Source of the DNA: an uncultured Eubacteriales bacterium
Lineage (GTDB): Bacteria; Bacillota; Clostridia; Oscillospirales; Acutalibacteraceae
Direction of reading: 5' to 3'
Length of the DNA: 64,000 bases
Assembly (NCBI GenBank): GCA_934725425.1
Contig: CAKVAX010000005.1
Location: 53,375 to 117,374 of the forward strand
Each line of letters begins with the position of its first letter. The first letter of the stretch is position 1. Positions 34,142 through 44,505 of the stretch are shown one piece after another. The translations under genes and the position numbers were made by a program. The notes below the pieces were generated by a model that did not search any database, was not told the DNA's origin, and was given only the letters and a program-made list of their open reading frames with translations.

Positions 34142-36373
34142 TTAAGTTACTTTATCTTCGTGGATAAATCCTACATTGATTGTTGTTCCCGGACTGACTT
34201 CCGTTCCTTCCGGTACGCTTTGAGTCGAGGACACTACTCCCGCTTCCGATAGGTTGGAGCCTGATATTTTAATATTCAAATTAAATGCAAGAGCAGTTTT
34301 CGTTGCCTCGAGAACCGACATACCGATAAGTTTTGGAACTTTTACTGAGGTATTTCTGCTTTCGCTGTCTGTATATAGAACTATGTTCCCGCCTTGAGAA
34401 ATTTGTTCTGACGGCTGTGGAATCTGCGCAATTACGTTTTCGCCTTCTCCTATAATTATCGGTCTTAAGGACATATTTGCAGCTGTTGATTTTGCGTCAC
34501 TTACCGATTTTCCGATAAGTTCCGGAGTGGTATTTTCAAATTGCTTTTTTTCTTCTTCTGTGTATATTTTTTCAATTCCCATGTAAGGCAGAATATCTTG
34601 CATCGCTTTTGCAAACACAGGAGCGGCTACGGCGCTTCCGTAATAATATTCGCCTTTAGGAGTATCAAAAAATACAAGCATTGCGATTTTTGGGTCGTCC
34701 GCGGGAGCAAATCCGCAGAATGAAGATATGTAATCTTTTTGTCCGGGTGTGCTCAAACCTATTTTTTCCGAAGTACCTGTTTTACCTGCTACTCGATATC
34801 CCGGTACGTAAGCGTTTTTAGCAGCTCCGTGAACCGCGTTTTCATATAGCATGGAGGTGACTCTCTTGGCGGTTTGCTCTGAAATTACTTTTCTCTTTAT
34901 AATAGGATCTATCGTTTTAACAATGTTTCCGTTTTCGTCAAGTATTTCTTTTACAACGTGCGGCTGAACCAAATTTCCGCCGTTTGCAATAGTTGCCGCG
35001 GCTGTTATCATTTGTATCGGTGTGATACCGAAATTTTGTCCCATTGATGCAACGGCAAGGTCGGTGAGCGTCATGCTTCCGTCAGCGTGGAAGAATAAGT
35101 CGCCCGATTCTCCCGGCAAATCTATACCTGTTTTGTTGTGGAATCCAAACGCTTTATAAAAATTAAAGAAATTTTCTGTGCCGATTCTTTGCCCCAGCAT
35201 AATGAAAGCAGGGTTACAAGAATGGCAAAGCGCTTCTACAAAATTTTGCGTTCCGTGACCGCCTCTCTTATGGCATCCGATAGGCTTTGCGCCTTCACAG
35301 GGTTTAAATGAACCGTTGCATGTGAAAGTTGATTTCTCATTTACCACATCAAGTTCCAAGCCCATTGAAGCTGTTACCATTTTGAATACCGAGCCGGGAT
35401 AATATGTATCACTCACCGCTTTGTTTCGCCATTGTTTGCTTAGTGCTTCGGCTTTTGCTTTGGGCTTTTCCTCGTCGCTCAGCGAATTCACTCTGGCTTC
35501 TTCTTCGGGGTCGGCTATCTTAAACGGTTCGTTCGGGTCAAAGTCTCCTTTTACCGCCATTCCCAATATTTCGCCGGTTTTCACGTCCATAGCAATCGCA
35601 GCCGCACGATTTTTTACTTTGTGGTTTATTACGCCTTCTTCAAGGTTTTTCTCCATAAGATGTTGAATGGTTTCATCTATGCAAAGCTTAAGGCTGCTGC
35701 CGGGCTTTGCGGAAATTAATTGCTCGTAATCAAACGGCATTTCGGTTCCGACCGCGTTTTTAGCGGTTACAATTCTTCCCGGCTCGCCCTTAAGAACTTT
35801 TTCGTAATATGCTTCAATTCCTGCAAGGCCTTGGCTGTCAGCGCCGGTAAATCCCAAAACGGGAGCAGCAAATTTTCCGTAAGGATAATACCTTTTATAA
35901 TCTTCGATAAGCCTTATCCCGCTTGAAATTTTATGAAGATTTTTAAATTCTATTATTTTATCTTTTATTTCACTGTCTACTTTTTTCTTTATTATAGTGT
36001 AGCAGGATTTTTTATTTGAGAGCTCTCGCAGCTTTTCCTTATCCATGTCCAGAATTTCGCTAAGGCCGCTGCAAATTATTTCTTTTTTATCGTCGGAATT
36101 TATGTATGCGGGCTCGAGAACCACATTCCAAACTGTTGCGCTTTGGGCAAGAGGTTTCATATTTCTGTCAAAAATAGTACCTCGCCTTGCGCTGATTTTT
36201 GTGTCTGCTAATTGTTGTTCCGACGCCATTCTCTGCAAAAAATCACCTTGGCATATCTGCAAAGCGATTAATCTTATTACCAAAAGAGAAAATCCTCCGA
36301 ATACCAATATCGCCAGCACCACGAGCGATCTTCTCCACATTCTTATAGTAGTTCCTTTAGCCAAATTTTTCAC
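34142..36373 (-). CDS. Class-B penicillin-binding protein SpoVD/FtsI with two PASTA domains
   Basis: 743 aa. N-terminal membrane anchor (about residues 12-35), pedestal domain, then a transpeptidase with the three active-site motifs: S-x-x-K in YPGSVFKM (about 325), S-x-N in CHSCNP (about 380), and K-T-G-T in VAGKTGTSEK (about 540). Two C-terminal PASTA domains follow (TPELIGKSVSDAKSTA...; VPKLIGMSVLEATKTA...). Either the septal FtsI-type enzyme or sporulation-specific SpoVD is possible; two PASTA domains and location at the head of a division block do not settle it. Confidence 0.9.
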   Translation of the reverse strand: MKNLAKGTTIRMWRRSLVVLAILVFGGFSLLVIRLIALQICQGDFLQRMASEQQLADTKISARRGTIFDRNMKPLAQSATVWNVVLEPAYINSDDKKEIICSGLSEILDMDKEKLRELSNKKSCYTIIKKKVDSEIKDKIIEFKNLHKISSGIRLIEDYKRYYPYGKFAAPVLGFTGADSQGLAGIEAYYEKVLKGEPGRIVTAKNAVGTEMPFDYEQLISAKPGSSLKLCIDETIQHLMEKNLEEGVINHKVKNRAAAIAMDVKTGEILGMAVKGDFDPNEPFKIADPEEEARVNSLSDEEKPKAKAEALSKQWRNKAVSDTYYPGSVFKMVTASMGLELDVVNEKSTFTCNGSFKPCEGAKPIGCHKRGGHGTQNFVEALCHSCNPAFIMLGQRIGTENFFNFYKAFGFHNKTGIDLPGESGDLFFHADGSMTLTDLAVASMGQNFGITPIQMITAAATIANGGNLVQPHVVKEILDENGNIVKTIDPIIKRKVISEQTAKRVTSMLYENAVHGAAKNAYVPGYRVAGKTGTSEKIGLSTPGQKDYISSFCGFAPADDPKIAMLVFFDTPKGEYYYGSAVAAPVFAKAMQDILPYMGIEKIYTEEEKKQFENTTPELIGKSVSDAKSTAANMSLRPIIIGEGENVIAQIPQPSEQISQGGNIVLYTDSESRNTSVKVPKLIGMSVLEATKTALAFNLNIKISGSNLSEAGVVSSTQSVPEGTEVSPGTTINVGFIHEDKVT

Positions 36374-36557
36374 ACCCCATAAATTTTGAGTTGTCTGCCT
36401 TTTTATAAAATATACTATATTTTATTTTAATACTTATTTACGTTTTAAACAAGTTATTACTCTTATCAATTTATAAAATATTTGTTTTGAAAAATTTTTT
36501 ATAAATTCGAGTATCCGGTATTGCAATTACCGCAGAATTTAGAATTAATATATTTTC

Positions 36558-36586
36558 TTGACATAATCGATTAAAAATGGTAAAAT
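36558..36586 (+). promoter_or_regulatory. Promoter of the rpsL operon
   Basis: -35 TTGACA (36558-36563), 17-nt spacer, -10 TAAAAT (36581-36586), 54 nt before rpsL. Confidence 0.8.
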
Positions 36587-36640
36587 AAGTCGTTGCATAA
36601 TTTGGTTATGCAGCTATATTTTAGGCATAGGAGGTGTAAC

Positions 36641-37069
36641 ATGCCAACATTTAACCAATTGGTCCGCAAAGGAAGAAAAAGCCATGAAAGAAAGGCCAAG
36701 GCTCCTGCGCTTTTAAAAGGCTGGAACTCTAAGAAAAGAGAAGCTATAGATCAAACTTCTCCACAAAAAAGAGGCGTTTGTACAGCTGTTAAAACCGCTA
36801 CTCCTAAGAAACCTAACTCGGCTCTCAGAAAAATCGCCAGGGTTCGTCTTTCGAATGGTTTAGAAGTAACTTCTTACATTCCGGGAATCGGACACAATTT
36901 ACAAGAACACAGTGTCGTTCTTATCCGTGGCGGACGTGTTAAGGACTTACCGGGTGTGCGTTATCACATCATAAGAGGTACCCTTGACGCTCAAGGCGTT
37001 GCAAAACGTATGCAAGCTCGTTCGAAGTACGGAGCAAAACGTCCTAAAGCAGGCGCAGCCAAGAAGTAG
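36641..37069 (+). CDS. rpsL: 30S ribosomal protein S12
   Basis: 142 aa from ATG after AGGAGGTG. The start shown by longer open reading is rejected because S12 begins [12 protein letters not shown]. It contains the hallmark [17 protein letters not shown] and the [16 protein letters not shown] loop near the decoding centre. Streptomycin-relevant lysines (in TPKKPNS and GRVKDLPG) are wild type in form. First gene of the str operon. Confidence 0.98.
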   Translation: MPTFNQLVRKGRKSHERKAKAPALLKGWNSKKREAIDQTSPQKRGVCTAVKTATPKKPNSALRKIARVRLSNGLEVTSYIPGIGHNLQEHSVVLIRGGRVKDLPGVRYHIIRGTLDAQGVAKRMQARSKYGAKRPKAGAAKK

Positions 37070-37209
37070 GACCTTAAGAAAAAATGATAGCTTTGCATTT
37101 AAGTACAATGCAGAAGCGTTTTACATATAAAATGCCTCTGTGTTGGCCGGCGGAAGCTAAAATACTTTCGAGTACCTATGATATCATTATTGTGAAGGAG
37201 GGAAGAAAC

Positions 37210-37680
37210 GTGCCAAGAAGAGGTTCGGTTCCCAAACGTGATGTTTTACAAGACCCTTTGTATAACTCCAAATTAGTTACCCGTCTTATCAACAACATTA
37301 TGATAGACGGGAAAAGAGGTGTTGCTCAAAGGATAGTTTATAAAGCATTTGAAATAATTCAAACTAAAACCGGAAGAGAAGCACTTGAAGTTTTTGAACA
37401 AGCTATGGAAAACATAATGCCAACACTTGAAGTTAAAGCCAGACGTGTCGGAGGAGCTACTTATCAAGTTCCTATCGAAGTAAGAGCTGACAGAAGACAA
37501 ACTTTAGGTTTAAGATGGCTCACAAGATACTCCAGACTTCGTTCAGAAAGAACAATGGTAGAAAGACTTGCCGGGGAAATTTTAGACGCTGTCAATGAGT
37601 CCGGAGCAGCAGTTAAAAAACGCGAAGATACTCATAAGATGGCAGAAGCAAACAAAGCATTCGCTCACTATAGATGGTAG
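37210..37680 (+). CDS. rpsG: 30S ribosomal protein S7
   Basis: 156 aa, GTG start preceded by AAGGAGGG; the longer frame upstream is not S7. [21 protein letters not shown]-terminus, [17 protein letters not shown] (rRNA contact), and the C-terminal [15 protein letters not shown] all match S7. The gap of 140 nt after rpsL is longer than usual, and the operon then continues into a small non-ribosomal gene. Confidence 0.98.
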   Translation: MPRRGSVPKRDVLQDPLYNSKLVTRLINNIMIDGKRGVAQRIVYKAFEIIQTKTGREALEVFEQAMENIMPTLEVKARRVGGATYQVPIEVRADRRQTLGLRWLTRYSRLRSERTMVERLAGEILDAVNESGAAVKKREDTHKMAEANKAFAHYRW

Positions 37681-37693
37681 GAGGTGTGTTTTG

Positions 37694-37963
37694 GTGCGCT
37701 ATATTTCTTTGATTATCTCAGTTTTGAATGTGGTGCTTGCAAATTGTAATTATGCGCACAGAATTGACATCAAAGCAAATGACCCCAAAGTTCTTAACTC
37801 TACTATTATTGATGTAAGAAATAATATAGAGAATAATTTACGTGCAGGAAAAGTCTTAAAGCTCGACGAAAGCCTCAAACGATTTTTTAATCGTGATGAA
37901 GTTATAATGGTTTTGAACTCGCTTGATGTGGACCGCGAAGAATTTAATGATTTTTTAGATTAA
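37694..37963 (+). CDS. Small exported protein inside the str operon (89 aa)
   Basis: GTG start with GGAGGTG 7 nt upstream; a TTG three bases earlier is also possible. A hydrophobic N-terminus (VRYISLIISVLNVVLANCNYA) looks like a signal peptide or anchor, with a Cys in LANC that is not a good lipobox. The remaining 65 residues are charged: KVLNSTIIDVRNNIENNLRA...SLKRFFNRDEVIMVLNSLDV. It lies 13 nt after rpsG and 43 nt before fusA, a position normally without a gene. No family recognised. Confidence 0.65.
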   Translation: MRYISLIISVLNVVLANCNYAHRIDIKANDPKVLNSTIIDVRNNIENNLRAGKVLKLDESLKRFFNRDEVIMVLNSLDVDREEFNDFLD

Positions 37964-38006
37964 TTTATGCACATAATAAATAATACAGATAGAAAAGGAG
38001 GATATT

Positions 38007-40082
38007 ATGCCCAGAAAAGTGTCATTGGAAATGACTCGCAACATTGGAATTATGGCTCATATTGACGCCGGTAAAACAACAACTACCGAACGTATTCTTT
38101 ATTACACCGGTATAAACCATAAGATAGGCGAAACTCATGACGGAGCTGCGACTATGGACTGGATGGTTCAAGAACAAGAACGCGGAATCACAATTACTTC
38201 TGCTGCAACAACTTGTTTTTGGCATAATCATCGTATAAATATAATCGACACTCCGGGTCACGTTGACTTTACCGTTGAAGTTGAACGTTCCCTTAGAGTT
38301 TTGGATGGTTCCGTTACCGTTCTTTGCGCGAAAGGCGGGGTTGAACCTCAATCCGAAACAGTATGGCGTCAAGCTGATAAATACGGCGTACCCAGAATGG
38401 CTTATGTTAACAAAATGGACATAATGGGCGCGGATTTTTACAATGTTGTAAAAATGATGAAAGAACGCCTGAATTGTAACGCTGTACCGATTCAATTACC
38501 TATCGGTTCAGAAGATACATTCAAAGGAATTATAGACTTAGTTGAAATGAAAGCTTACGTTTACTATGATGATCTCGGAAAAGACATCAGAGTAGAAGAA
38601 ATCCCTGAAGATATGAAAGAATTAGCTGAAAAATATCATTCAGAGATGCTCGAACACGTCGCCGAAGCAGACGACGCAATAATGGAAAAATATCTTGAAG
38701 GTGAAGAAATCACAATAGACGAAATCAAAAAGTGCATAAGAAAGGCTACCATCGATAATACAATGGTTCCTGTAACTTGTGGTACATCCTACAGAAATAA
38801 GGGAGTACAAAAACTTTTAGATGCAATCGTTGATTACATGCCTTCTCCTATAGATGTACCTCCGATCAAGGGTGTAAACCCGGATACAGAAGAAGAAGTT
38901 GAACGTCCATCATCTGACGAAGAACCATTTGCAGCTCTTGCATTTAAGATTGCAACTGACCCATTCGTAGGAAAACTTTGCTTCTTCAGAGTATATTCAG
39001 GTACTATCGAAGCAGGTTCAACCGTTTATAACTCCACAAAAGATAATAAAGAAAGACTCGGAAGAATTCTCCAAATGCATTCGAATCACAGACAGGACAT
39101 CGAAAAAGTTTACGCAGGAGATATCGCTGCTGCAGTAGGACTTAAAAATACTACAACAGGTGATACTCTTTGTGACGAAAGACATCCTGTAATCCTTGAA
39201 TCCATGGAATTCCCGGATCCTGTTATCAGAGTCGCTATTGAACCTAAAACAAAAGCCGGACAAGAAAAAATGGGCCTGGCACTTGCTAAATTAGCTGAAG
39301 AAGATCCAACTTTTAAAGCTTATACAGACGAAGAAACAGGTCAAACAATCATTGCCGGAATGGGTGAACTTCACCTTGAAATCATCGTAGACAGACTTTT
39401 ACGTGAATTCAAAGTAGAAGCAACCGTCGGTAATCCTCAAGTTGCATATAAAGAAACAATCCGCAAACCTGCAGATGTTGAAGAAAAATATGCAAGACAA
39501 TCCGGTGGACGCGGACAATACGGTCACGTTAAAATCAAAGTTGAGCCGAATCCAACCAAAGGCTACGAATTCGTTAATGAAATCGTTGGGGGAGCTATCC
39601 CGAAAGAATACATTCCTGCGGTTGATAACGGTATTCAGGGCGCTATGCTTTCCGGCGTGCTCGCAGGCTATAATGTTGTTGACGTAAAAGTTACACTTTA
39701 TGATGGTTCATATCACGAAGTTGACTCATCTGAAATGGCATTTAAAATTGCCGGTTCTATGGCATTTAAATCAGCTATGAAACAAGCTGACCCGGTTCTC
39801 TTGGAGCCTATCATGAAAGTTACGGTTATTGTTCCTGAAGAATACATGGGAGACGTTATCGGTGATATCAACTCTCGTCGTGGTATGATTCAAGGAATGG
39901 AAGCAATTTCCGGTGCTCAAAGAATCAATGCAATGGTTCCGCTTTCCGAAATGTTCGGATACGCAACCGATATGCGTTCCACAACTCAAGGAAGAGGACA
40001 ATACACGATGGAACCAAGCCACTATGCCGAAGTTCCGAAATCTGTTTCAGAACAAATCATTGCCGCCAGAAAAAAAGATTAG
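38007..40082 (+). CDS. fusA: Elongation factor G
   Basis: 691 aa. GTPase motifs [27 protein letters not shown] and NKMD. Domain IV contains the [13 protein letters not shown] segment, and the C-terminus ends with the [19 protein letters not shown] type tail. It catalyses ribosomal translocation and, with RRF, recycling. SD AAAGGAGG. Long coding shadows on the minus strand are disregarded. Confidence 0.98.
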   Translation: MPRKVSLEMTRNIGIMAHIDAGKTTTTERILYYTGINHKIGETHDGAATMDWMVQEQERGITITSAATTCFWHNHRINIIDTPGHVDFTVEVERSLRVLDGSVTVLCAKGGVEPQSETVWRQADKYGVPRMAYVNKMDIMGADFYNVVKMMKERLNCNAVPIQLPIGSEDTFKGIIDLVEMKAYVYYDDLGKDIRVEEIPEDMKELAEKYHSEMLEHVAEADDAIMEKYLEGEEITIDEIKKCIRKATIDNTMVPVTCGTSYRNKGVQKLLDAIVDYMPSPIDVPPIKGVNPDTEEEVERPSSDEEPFAALAFKIATDPFVGKLCFFRVYSGTIEAGSTVYNSTKDNKERLGRILQMHSNHRQDIEKVYAGDIAAAVGLKNTTTGDTLCDERHPVILESMEFPDPVIRVAIEPKTKAGQEKMGLALAKLAEEDPTFKAYTDEETGQTIIAGMGELHLEIIVDRLLREFKVEATVGNPQVAYKETIRKPADVEEKYARQSGGRGQYGHVKIKVEPNPTKGYEFVNEIVGGAIPKEYIPAVDNGIQGAMLSGVLAGYNVVDVKVTLYDGSYHEVDSSEMAFKIAGSMAFKSAMKQADPVLLEPIMKVTVIVPEEYMGDVIGDINSRRGMIQGMEAISGAQRINAMVPLSEMFGYATDMRSTTQGRGQYTMEPSHYAEVPKSVSEQIIAARKKD

Positions 40083-40120
40083 TTTATTTTTAGTGAATTG
40101 AATTCACAAGAATATTTTAG

Positions 40121-40149
40121 TTGATTTTTTGGATAATAGTTGGTAAAAT
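40121..40149 (+). promoter_or_regulatory. Separate promoter of tuf
   Basis: -35 TTGATT (40121-40126), 17-nt spacer, -10 TAAAAT (40144-40149). It gives tuf a leader of about 148 nt. Confidence 0.65.
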
Positions 40150-40166
40150 CCATATATAACATGTAA

Positions 40167-40229
40167 AACCGTCGGATAGGTGAGATTGTGATGCAGTCAC
40201 GAAAAATCCCACCGACTCCACAACCGGTT
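40167..40229 (+). promoter_or_regulatory. Folded 5' leader of tuf
   Basis: Pairs GTC/GAC, GGTG/CACC, GATT/AATC and GTGA/TCAC (40171-40216, loop TGCAG) form a long interrupted hairpin. An outer AACC/GGTT stem (40167-40170 with 40226-40229) can close it. It lacks a T tract, so it is not a terminator. It matches no riboswitch class that I know. Possibly autoregulatory or stabilising. Confidence 0.5.
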
Positions 40230-40304
40230 AGGTTATCTATGGCTGGAAAAAAATATAAGATTTTATAATCATATATTAAAATTTATTTTTAGGGGGAAAT
40301 TTAA

Positions 40305-41507
<1,203 letters not shown>

Positions 41508-41526
41508 TAGATATTCAAAATTAATT

Positions 41527-41561
41527 AAACCTACCTGATTGATTTCAGGTAGGTTTTTTTA
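41527..41561 (+). terminator. Terminator of tuf
   Basis: AACCTACCTG / CAGGTAGGTT stem with an 8-nt loop, then seven T. The left side is A-rich, so it may also act on the minus strand. Confidence 0.93.
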
Positions 41562-41579
41562 TAAAATTAATTCTATTTT

Positions 41580-42054
41580 TTATTTAAATAAAGACATACA
41601 ACCATTTTTTACACAGAGGTCACACATGTGATAAACTTTACCCATGTACATAAAAACGGTACGACGTTTCGTGGAAAGGTCCATTCCGCATATGTCGCAG
41701 TAAGGACTGACTATTTCTTCTTCGTGCTCAACTTTATTATTTTTTTGTATTATTTGTGTTTTTTTGAATTATAGTATTAGGACTTAAAATTTCTTTTTGT
41801 TCACCGGAATTTGGAGCGAGCAATTTAAAAGTATTGTTCGGGCCTATTATATTTTTTACTTTTTCTAAACAATGCAAACAAATATCCACACCGTTTGATA
41901 AAGGAACGGTGCCATATTTACCGCATAGATCGCACTTTGTATAATTGCCTGTTTTGCTTTTGAAACCAAAGAAATTTACCCTTTTCCCGCCTGAAACATC
42001 TGAAAAATCTTTACCGGTATCGTTTTGCGTAGAAATTTTTTCATCAATATCCAT
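41580..42054 (-). pseudogene. Double-glycine leader, double zinc-ribbon protein with frame disruption
   Basis: The open frame 41737-42054 codes for 105 aa: leader-like MDIDEKISTQNDTGKDFSDV then SGG, then a zinc-ribbon CDLCGKYG...CLHCLEKV. It ends at TAA right after a run of seven A. Reading on in the +1 frame from that run gives a second zinc-ribbon, CDICGMDLSTKRRTVFMYMG then YHMCDLCVKNGC, ending at 41580. One A fewer in the run would fuse both into a single protein of about 160 aa. Either a mutation, a sequencing error in a homopolymer, or frameshifting. SD AAAGGAGGG precedes the ATG. Confidence 0.65.
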
Positions 42055-42186
42055 TTTTTGTGTTCCCTCCTTTCTTGTTTATGTAGTATATTATATACGA
42101 TAATTTATTCAATATCAACAAAAAATATCATTTGCCATGTATTTTTGTTATTAACGATTGTCTATTTTTTGATTATAATATTTTTA

Positions 42187-42215
42187 TTGACCTAAAGTGA
42201 TGGGTAGTTTAAAAT
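42187..42215 (+). promoter_or_regulatory. Promoter of metK-pheS-pheT
   Basis: -35 TTGACC (42187-42192), 17-nt spacer, -10 TAAAAT (42210-42215). The leader is only about 37 nt, too short for a SAM riboswitch. Confidence 0.7.
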
Positions 42216-42258
42216 TATAAGTAGGACAATATCTATTTTTAGGAACGGAGAAATTAAA

Positions 42259-43449
42259 ATGTTAAAAAAATTATTTACATCTGAATCAGTGACGGAAGGT
42301 CATCCTGACAAGCTTTGTGACCAAGTTTCGGACGCTATTTTGGATGCTATTTTAAAAAAAGACCCCGAGGCGCATGTGGCTTGCGAAGTTACAGCTTGCC
42401 GTGGGCTCATACATATAATGGGAGAAATAACTACAGATTGTTATATTGACATAGAAAAAGAAGCAAGGAAAGTCATAAACGGAATCGGATACAACAATTC
42501 TCTTTATGGATTTAACGGCAATACCTGCGGGATAATAACTTCTATAAATTCCCAGTCTCCCGATATAGCTCGTGGAGTTAATTGTTCCCTCGAAAAAAAA
42601 GAAGGGGCTTCGGATATTGATATCGAAATCGGAGCCGGAGATCAGGGTATGATGTTTGGTTTTGCTTGTAATGAAACCCCCGAACTTATGCCTCTCCCAA
42701 TTTCACTTGCTCATAGATTGGCTAAAAAACTGACAGAAGTTCGCAAAAAAGAAATCCTTAAATATTTAAGACCTGACGGAAAAACTCAAGTTACTGTTGA
42801 GTATGACAACGACGTGCCTGTCAGGATAGATACTGTTTTGATTTCTTCGCAGCATTCTGAAGATGTAAGCCAAGAAAAAATTAAAGAAGATATCATCGAA
42901 AAGGTCATTTTGCCCGTAATTCCGGCAGATATGATAGATAGTGACACTAAAATTTTGGTAAACCCCACAGGAAGATTTGTAATAGGCGGTCCGGCGGGAG
43001 ACAGCGGACTTACCGGACGAAAAATAATAGTTGATACATATGGTGGATATTCAAGGCACGGCGGCGGTGCATTTTCGGGAAAAGACGCTACAAAAGTTGA
43101 CCGTTCCGCGGCCTATGCAGCAAGATATATCGCAAAGAATATAGTCGGAGCATCTGTTGCAAAAAAATGTGAAGTTCAACTTGCATATGCTATCGGTGTT
43201 TCAAATCCTGTATCAATTCGAGTAGATACCTTTGGAACTTCAAATTATGACGATGAAATATTAGCCGAAGTTGTAAATAAAGTTTTCGATTTGAGACCGT
43301 CATCAATAATAAATAAATTTAATTTAAAATCTCCTATCTATTTACCTCTTGCCGCTTATGGACACATGGGACGAGAAGATTTAAACGTAAAATGGGAAAG
43401 CCTTGACAAAGTTGATGAAATAAAAAATGAACTTAAAAAATATAAATAA
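42259..43449 (+). CDS. metK: S-adenosylmethionine synthetase
   Basis: 396 aa. Signatures [31 protein letters not shown], and [19 protein letters not shown]. It makes SAM from Met and ATP; in this window SAM is also used by the HindIII-like methyltransferase. pheS begins 24 nt downstream, so transcription likely continues. Confidence 0.98.
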   Translation: MLKKLFTSESVTEGHPDKLCDQVSDAILDAILKKDPEAHVACEVTACRGLIHIMGEITTDCYIDIEKEARKVINGIGYNNSLYGFNGNTCGIITSINSQSPDIARGVNCSLEKKEGASDIDIEIGAGDQGMMFGFACNETPELMPLPISLAHRLAKKLTEVRKKEILKYLRPDGKTQVTVEYDNDVPVRIDTVLISSQHSEDVSQEKIKEDIIEKVILPVIPADMIDSDTKILVNPTGRFVIGGPAGDSGLTGRKIIVDTYGGYSRHGGGAFSGKDATKVDRSAAYAARYIAKNIVGASVAKKCEVQLAYAIGVSNPVSIRVDTFGTSNYDDEILAEVVNKVFDLRPSSIINKFNLKSPIYLPLAAYGHMGREDLNVKWESLDKVDEIKNELKKYK

Positions 43450-43473
43450 AGTACATCTAAGGGGGAATGCACT

Positions 43474-44487
43474 ATGGAAAATAATTTAAAAAACGATATT
43501 AAAAATAAACTTGAAAGCCTGAAATCATCTGCTTCCAAAATCCAAACTTTAAATGAATTAAATAATCTAAAAGATGAATTTTTAAAAAAATACACCAAAG
43601 AACTGTACGGGATTTTAAAAACTGCTTCGGCGGAAGATAAAAAATCCATCGGAAAAGATATAAATGATTATAAAAAAGAAGCCGAATCAATCATTAAATC
43701 TCTTGAAGAAAAATTTAAATCCGAAAAATCCAGCTCAAAATATGATGTGACTATATTTAAAGAAAATATAAAATTAGGCGCAGAACACCCTCTCATTAAG
43801 CTGTATAAAAAAATAGAAGAAGTACTCGTCAGCATGGGATTTTCGGTTGTTCAGGGCCCCGAAATAGAGCTTGACAGATATAATTTCGAAATGCTTAACA
43901 TACCATCTCATCATCCCGCAAGAGATATGCAAGATACATTTTATATTTCCGCTCCGAATGTGCTTTTAAGGTCACATACTTCGTGCGTACAAGTAAGAAC
44001 TATGGAAAAAAATACCCCTCCCATACAAGTCATTTCGCCGGGAACTGTTTATCGTGTTGATGATATCGACCCTCAGCACACTCCTATGTTTTATCAAATA
44101 GAAGGCTTGGTAGTTGCCGAAAATATTTCTTTTGCAAATTTAAAAGCTGTTTTAATTAAGTTATTGAAAGAGGTATTCGGAGAAGAAATAGGCGTAAGAT
44201 TCAGACCAAGTTATTACCCCTACACAGAACCGAGTGCAGCTGTTGATATGTCCTGTACTCAATGCGGCGGCAAAGGCTGCAGAACTTGCGGTGGCTCCGG
44301 TTGGATAACGGTTCTGGGTTCCGGAATGGTTCACCCCAATGTTTTGGAAGGCGTCGGATATGACAGCAAAAAATATTCAGGATTTGCGTTTGGGCTCGGG
44401 CTCAATAGATTGGCGCTTCTTTATTATAATTTGGACGAAATTCGTAAACTTTATGAAAATGACATAAGTTTATGGAACCAAATATAA
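43474..44487 (+). CDS. pheS: Phenylalanyl-tRNA synthetase alpha subunit
   Basis: 337 aa. N-terminal coiled coil, then class II catalytic core: HPLIKLYKKIEEV, FEMLNIPSHHPARDMQDTFY, LLRSHTSCVQVRTM, the Cys-containing zinc-like loop CTQCGGKGCRTCGGSGW, and motif 3 GFAFGLGLNRLALL. SD AGGGGGAA. Forms an alpha2beta2 enzyme with PheT, encoded 18 nt downstream. No T-box upstream. Confidence 0.97.
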   Translation: MENNLKNDIKNKLESLKSSASKIQTLNELNNLKDEFLKKYTKELYGILKTASAEDKKSIGKDINDYKKEAESIIKSLEEKFKSEKSSSKYDVTIFKENIKLGAEHPLIKLYKKIEEVLVSMGFSVVQGPEIELDRYNFEMLNIPSHHPARDMQDTFYISAPNVLLRSHTSCVQVRTMEKNTPPIQVISPGTVYRVDDIDPQHTPMFYQIEGLVVAENISFANLKAVLIKLLKEVFGEEIGVRFRPSYYPYTEPSAAVDMSCTQCGGKGCRTCGGSGWITVLGSGMVHPNVLEGVGYDSKKYSGFAFGLGLNRLALLYYNLDEIRKLYENDISLWNQI

Positions 44488-44505
44488 TCGGAAAGGAGAA
44501 TGTAA

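Noticed and set aside
38022..38495. 157-aa minus-strand frame opposite fusA (and similar ones opposite tuf and pnp)
   Set aside because: Lies entirely within highly conserved translation-factor genes; no SD or family.
42187..42258. SAM riboswitch before metK
   Set aside because: Leader only about 37 nt and without the conserved core or terminator.
43450..43473. T-box before pheS
   Set aside because: Only 24 nt separate metK and pheS; no T-box sequence is seen.
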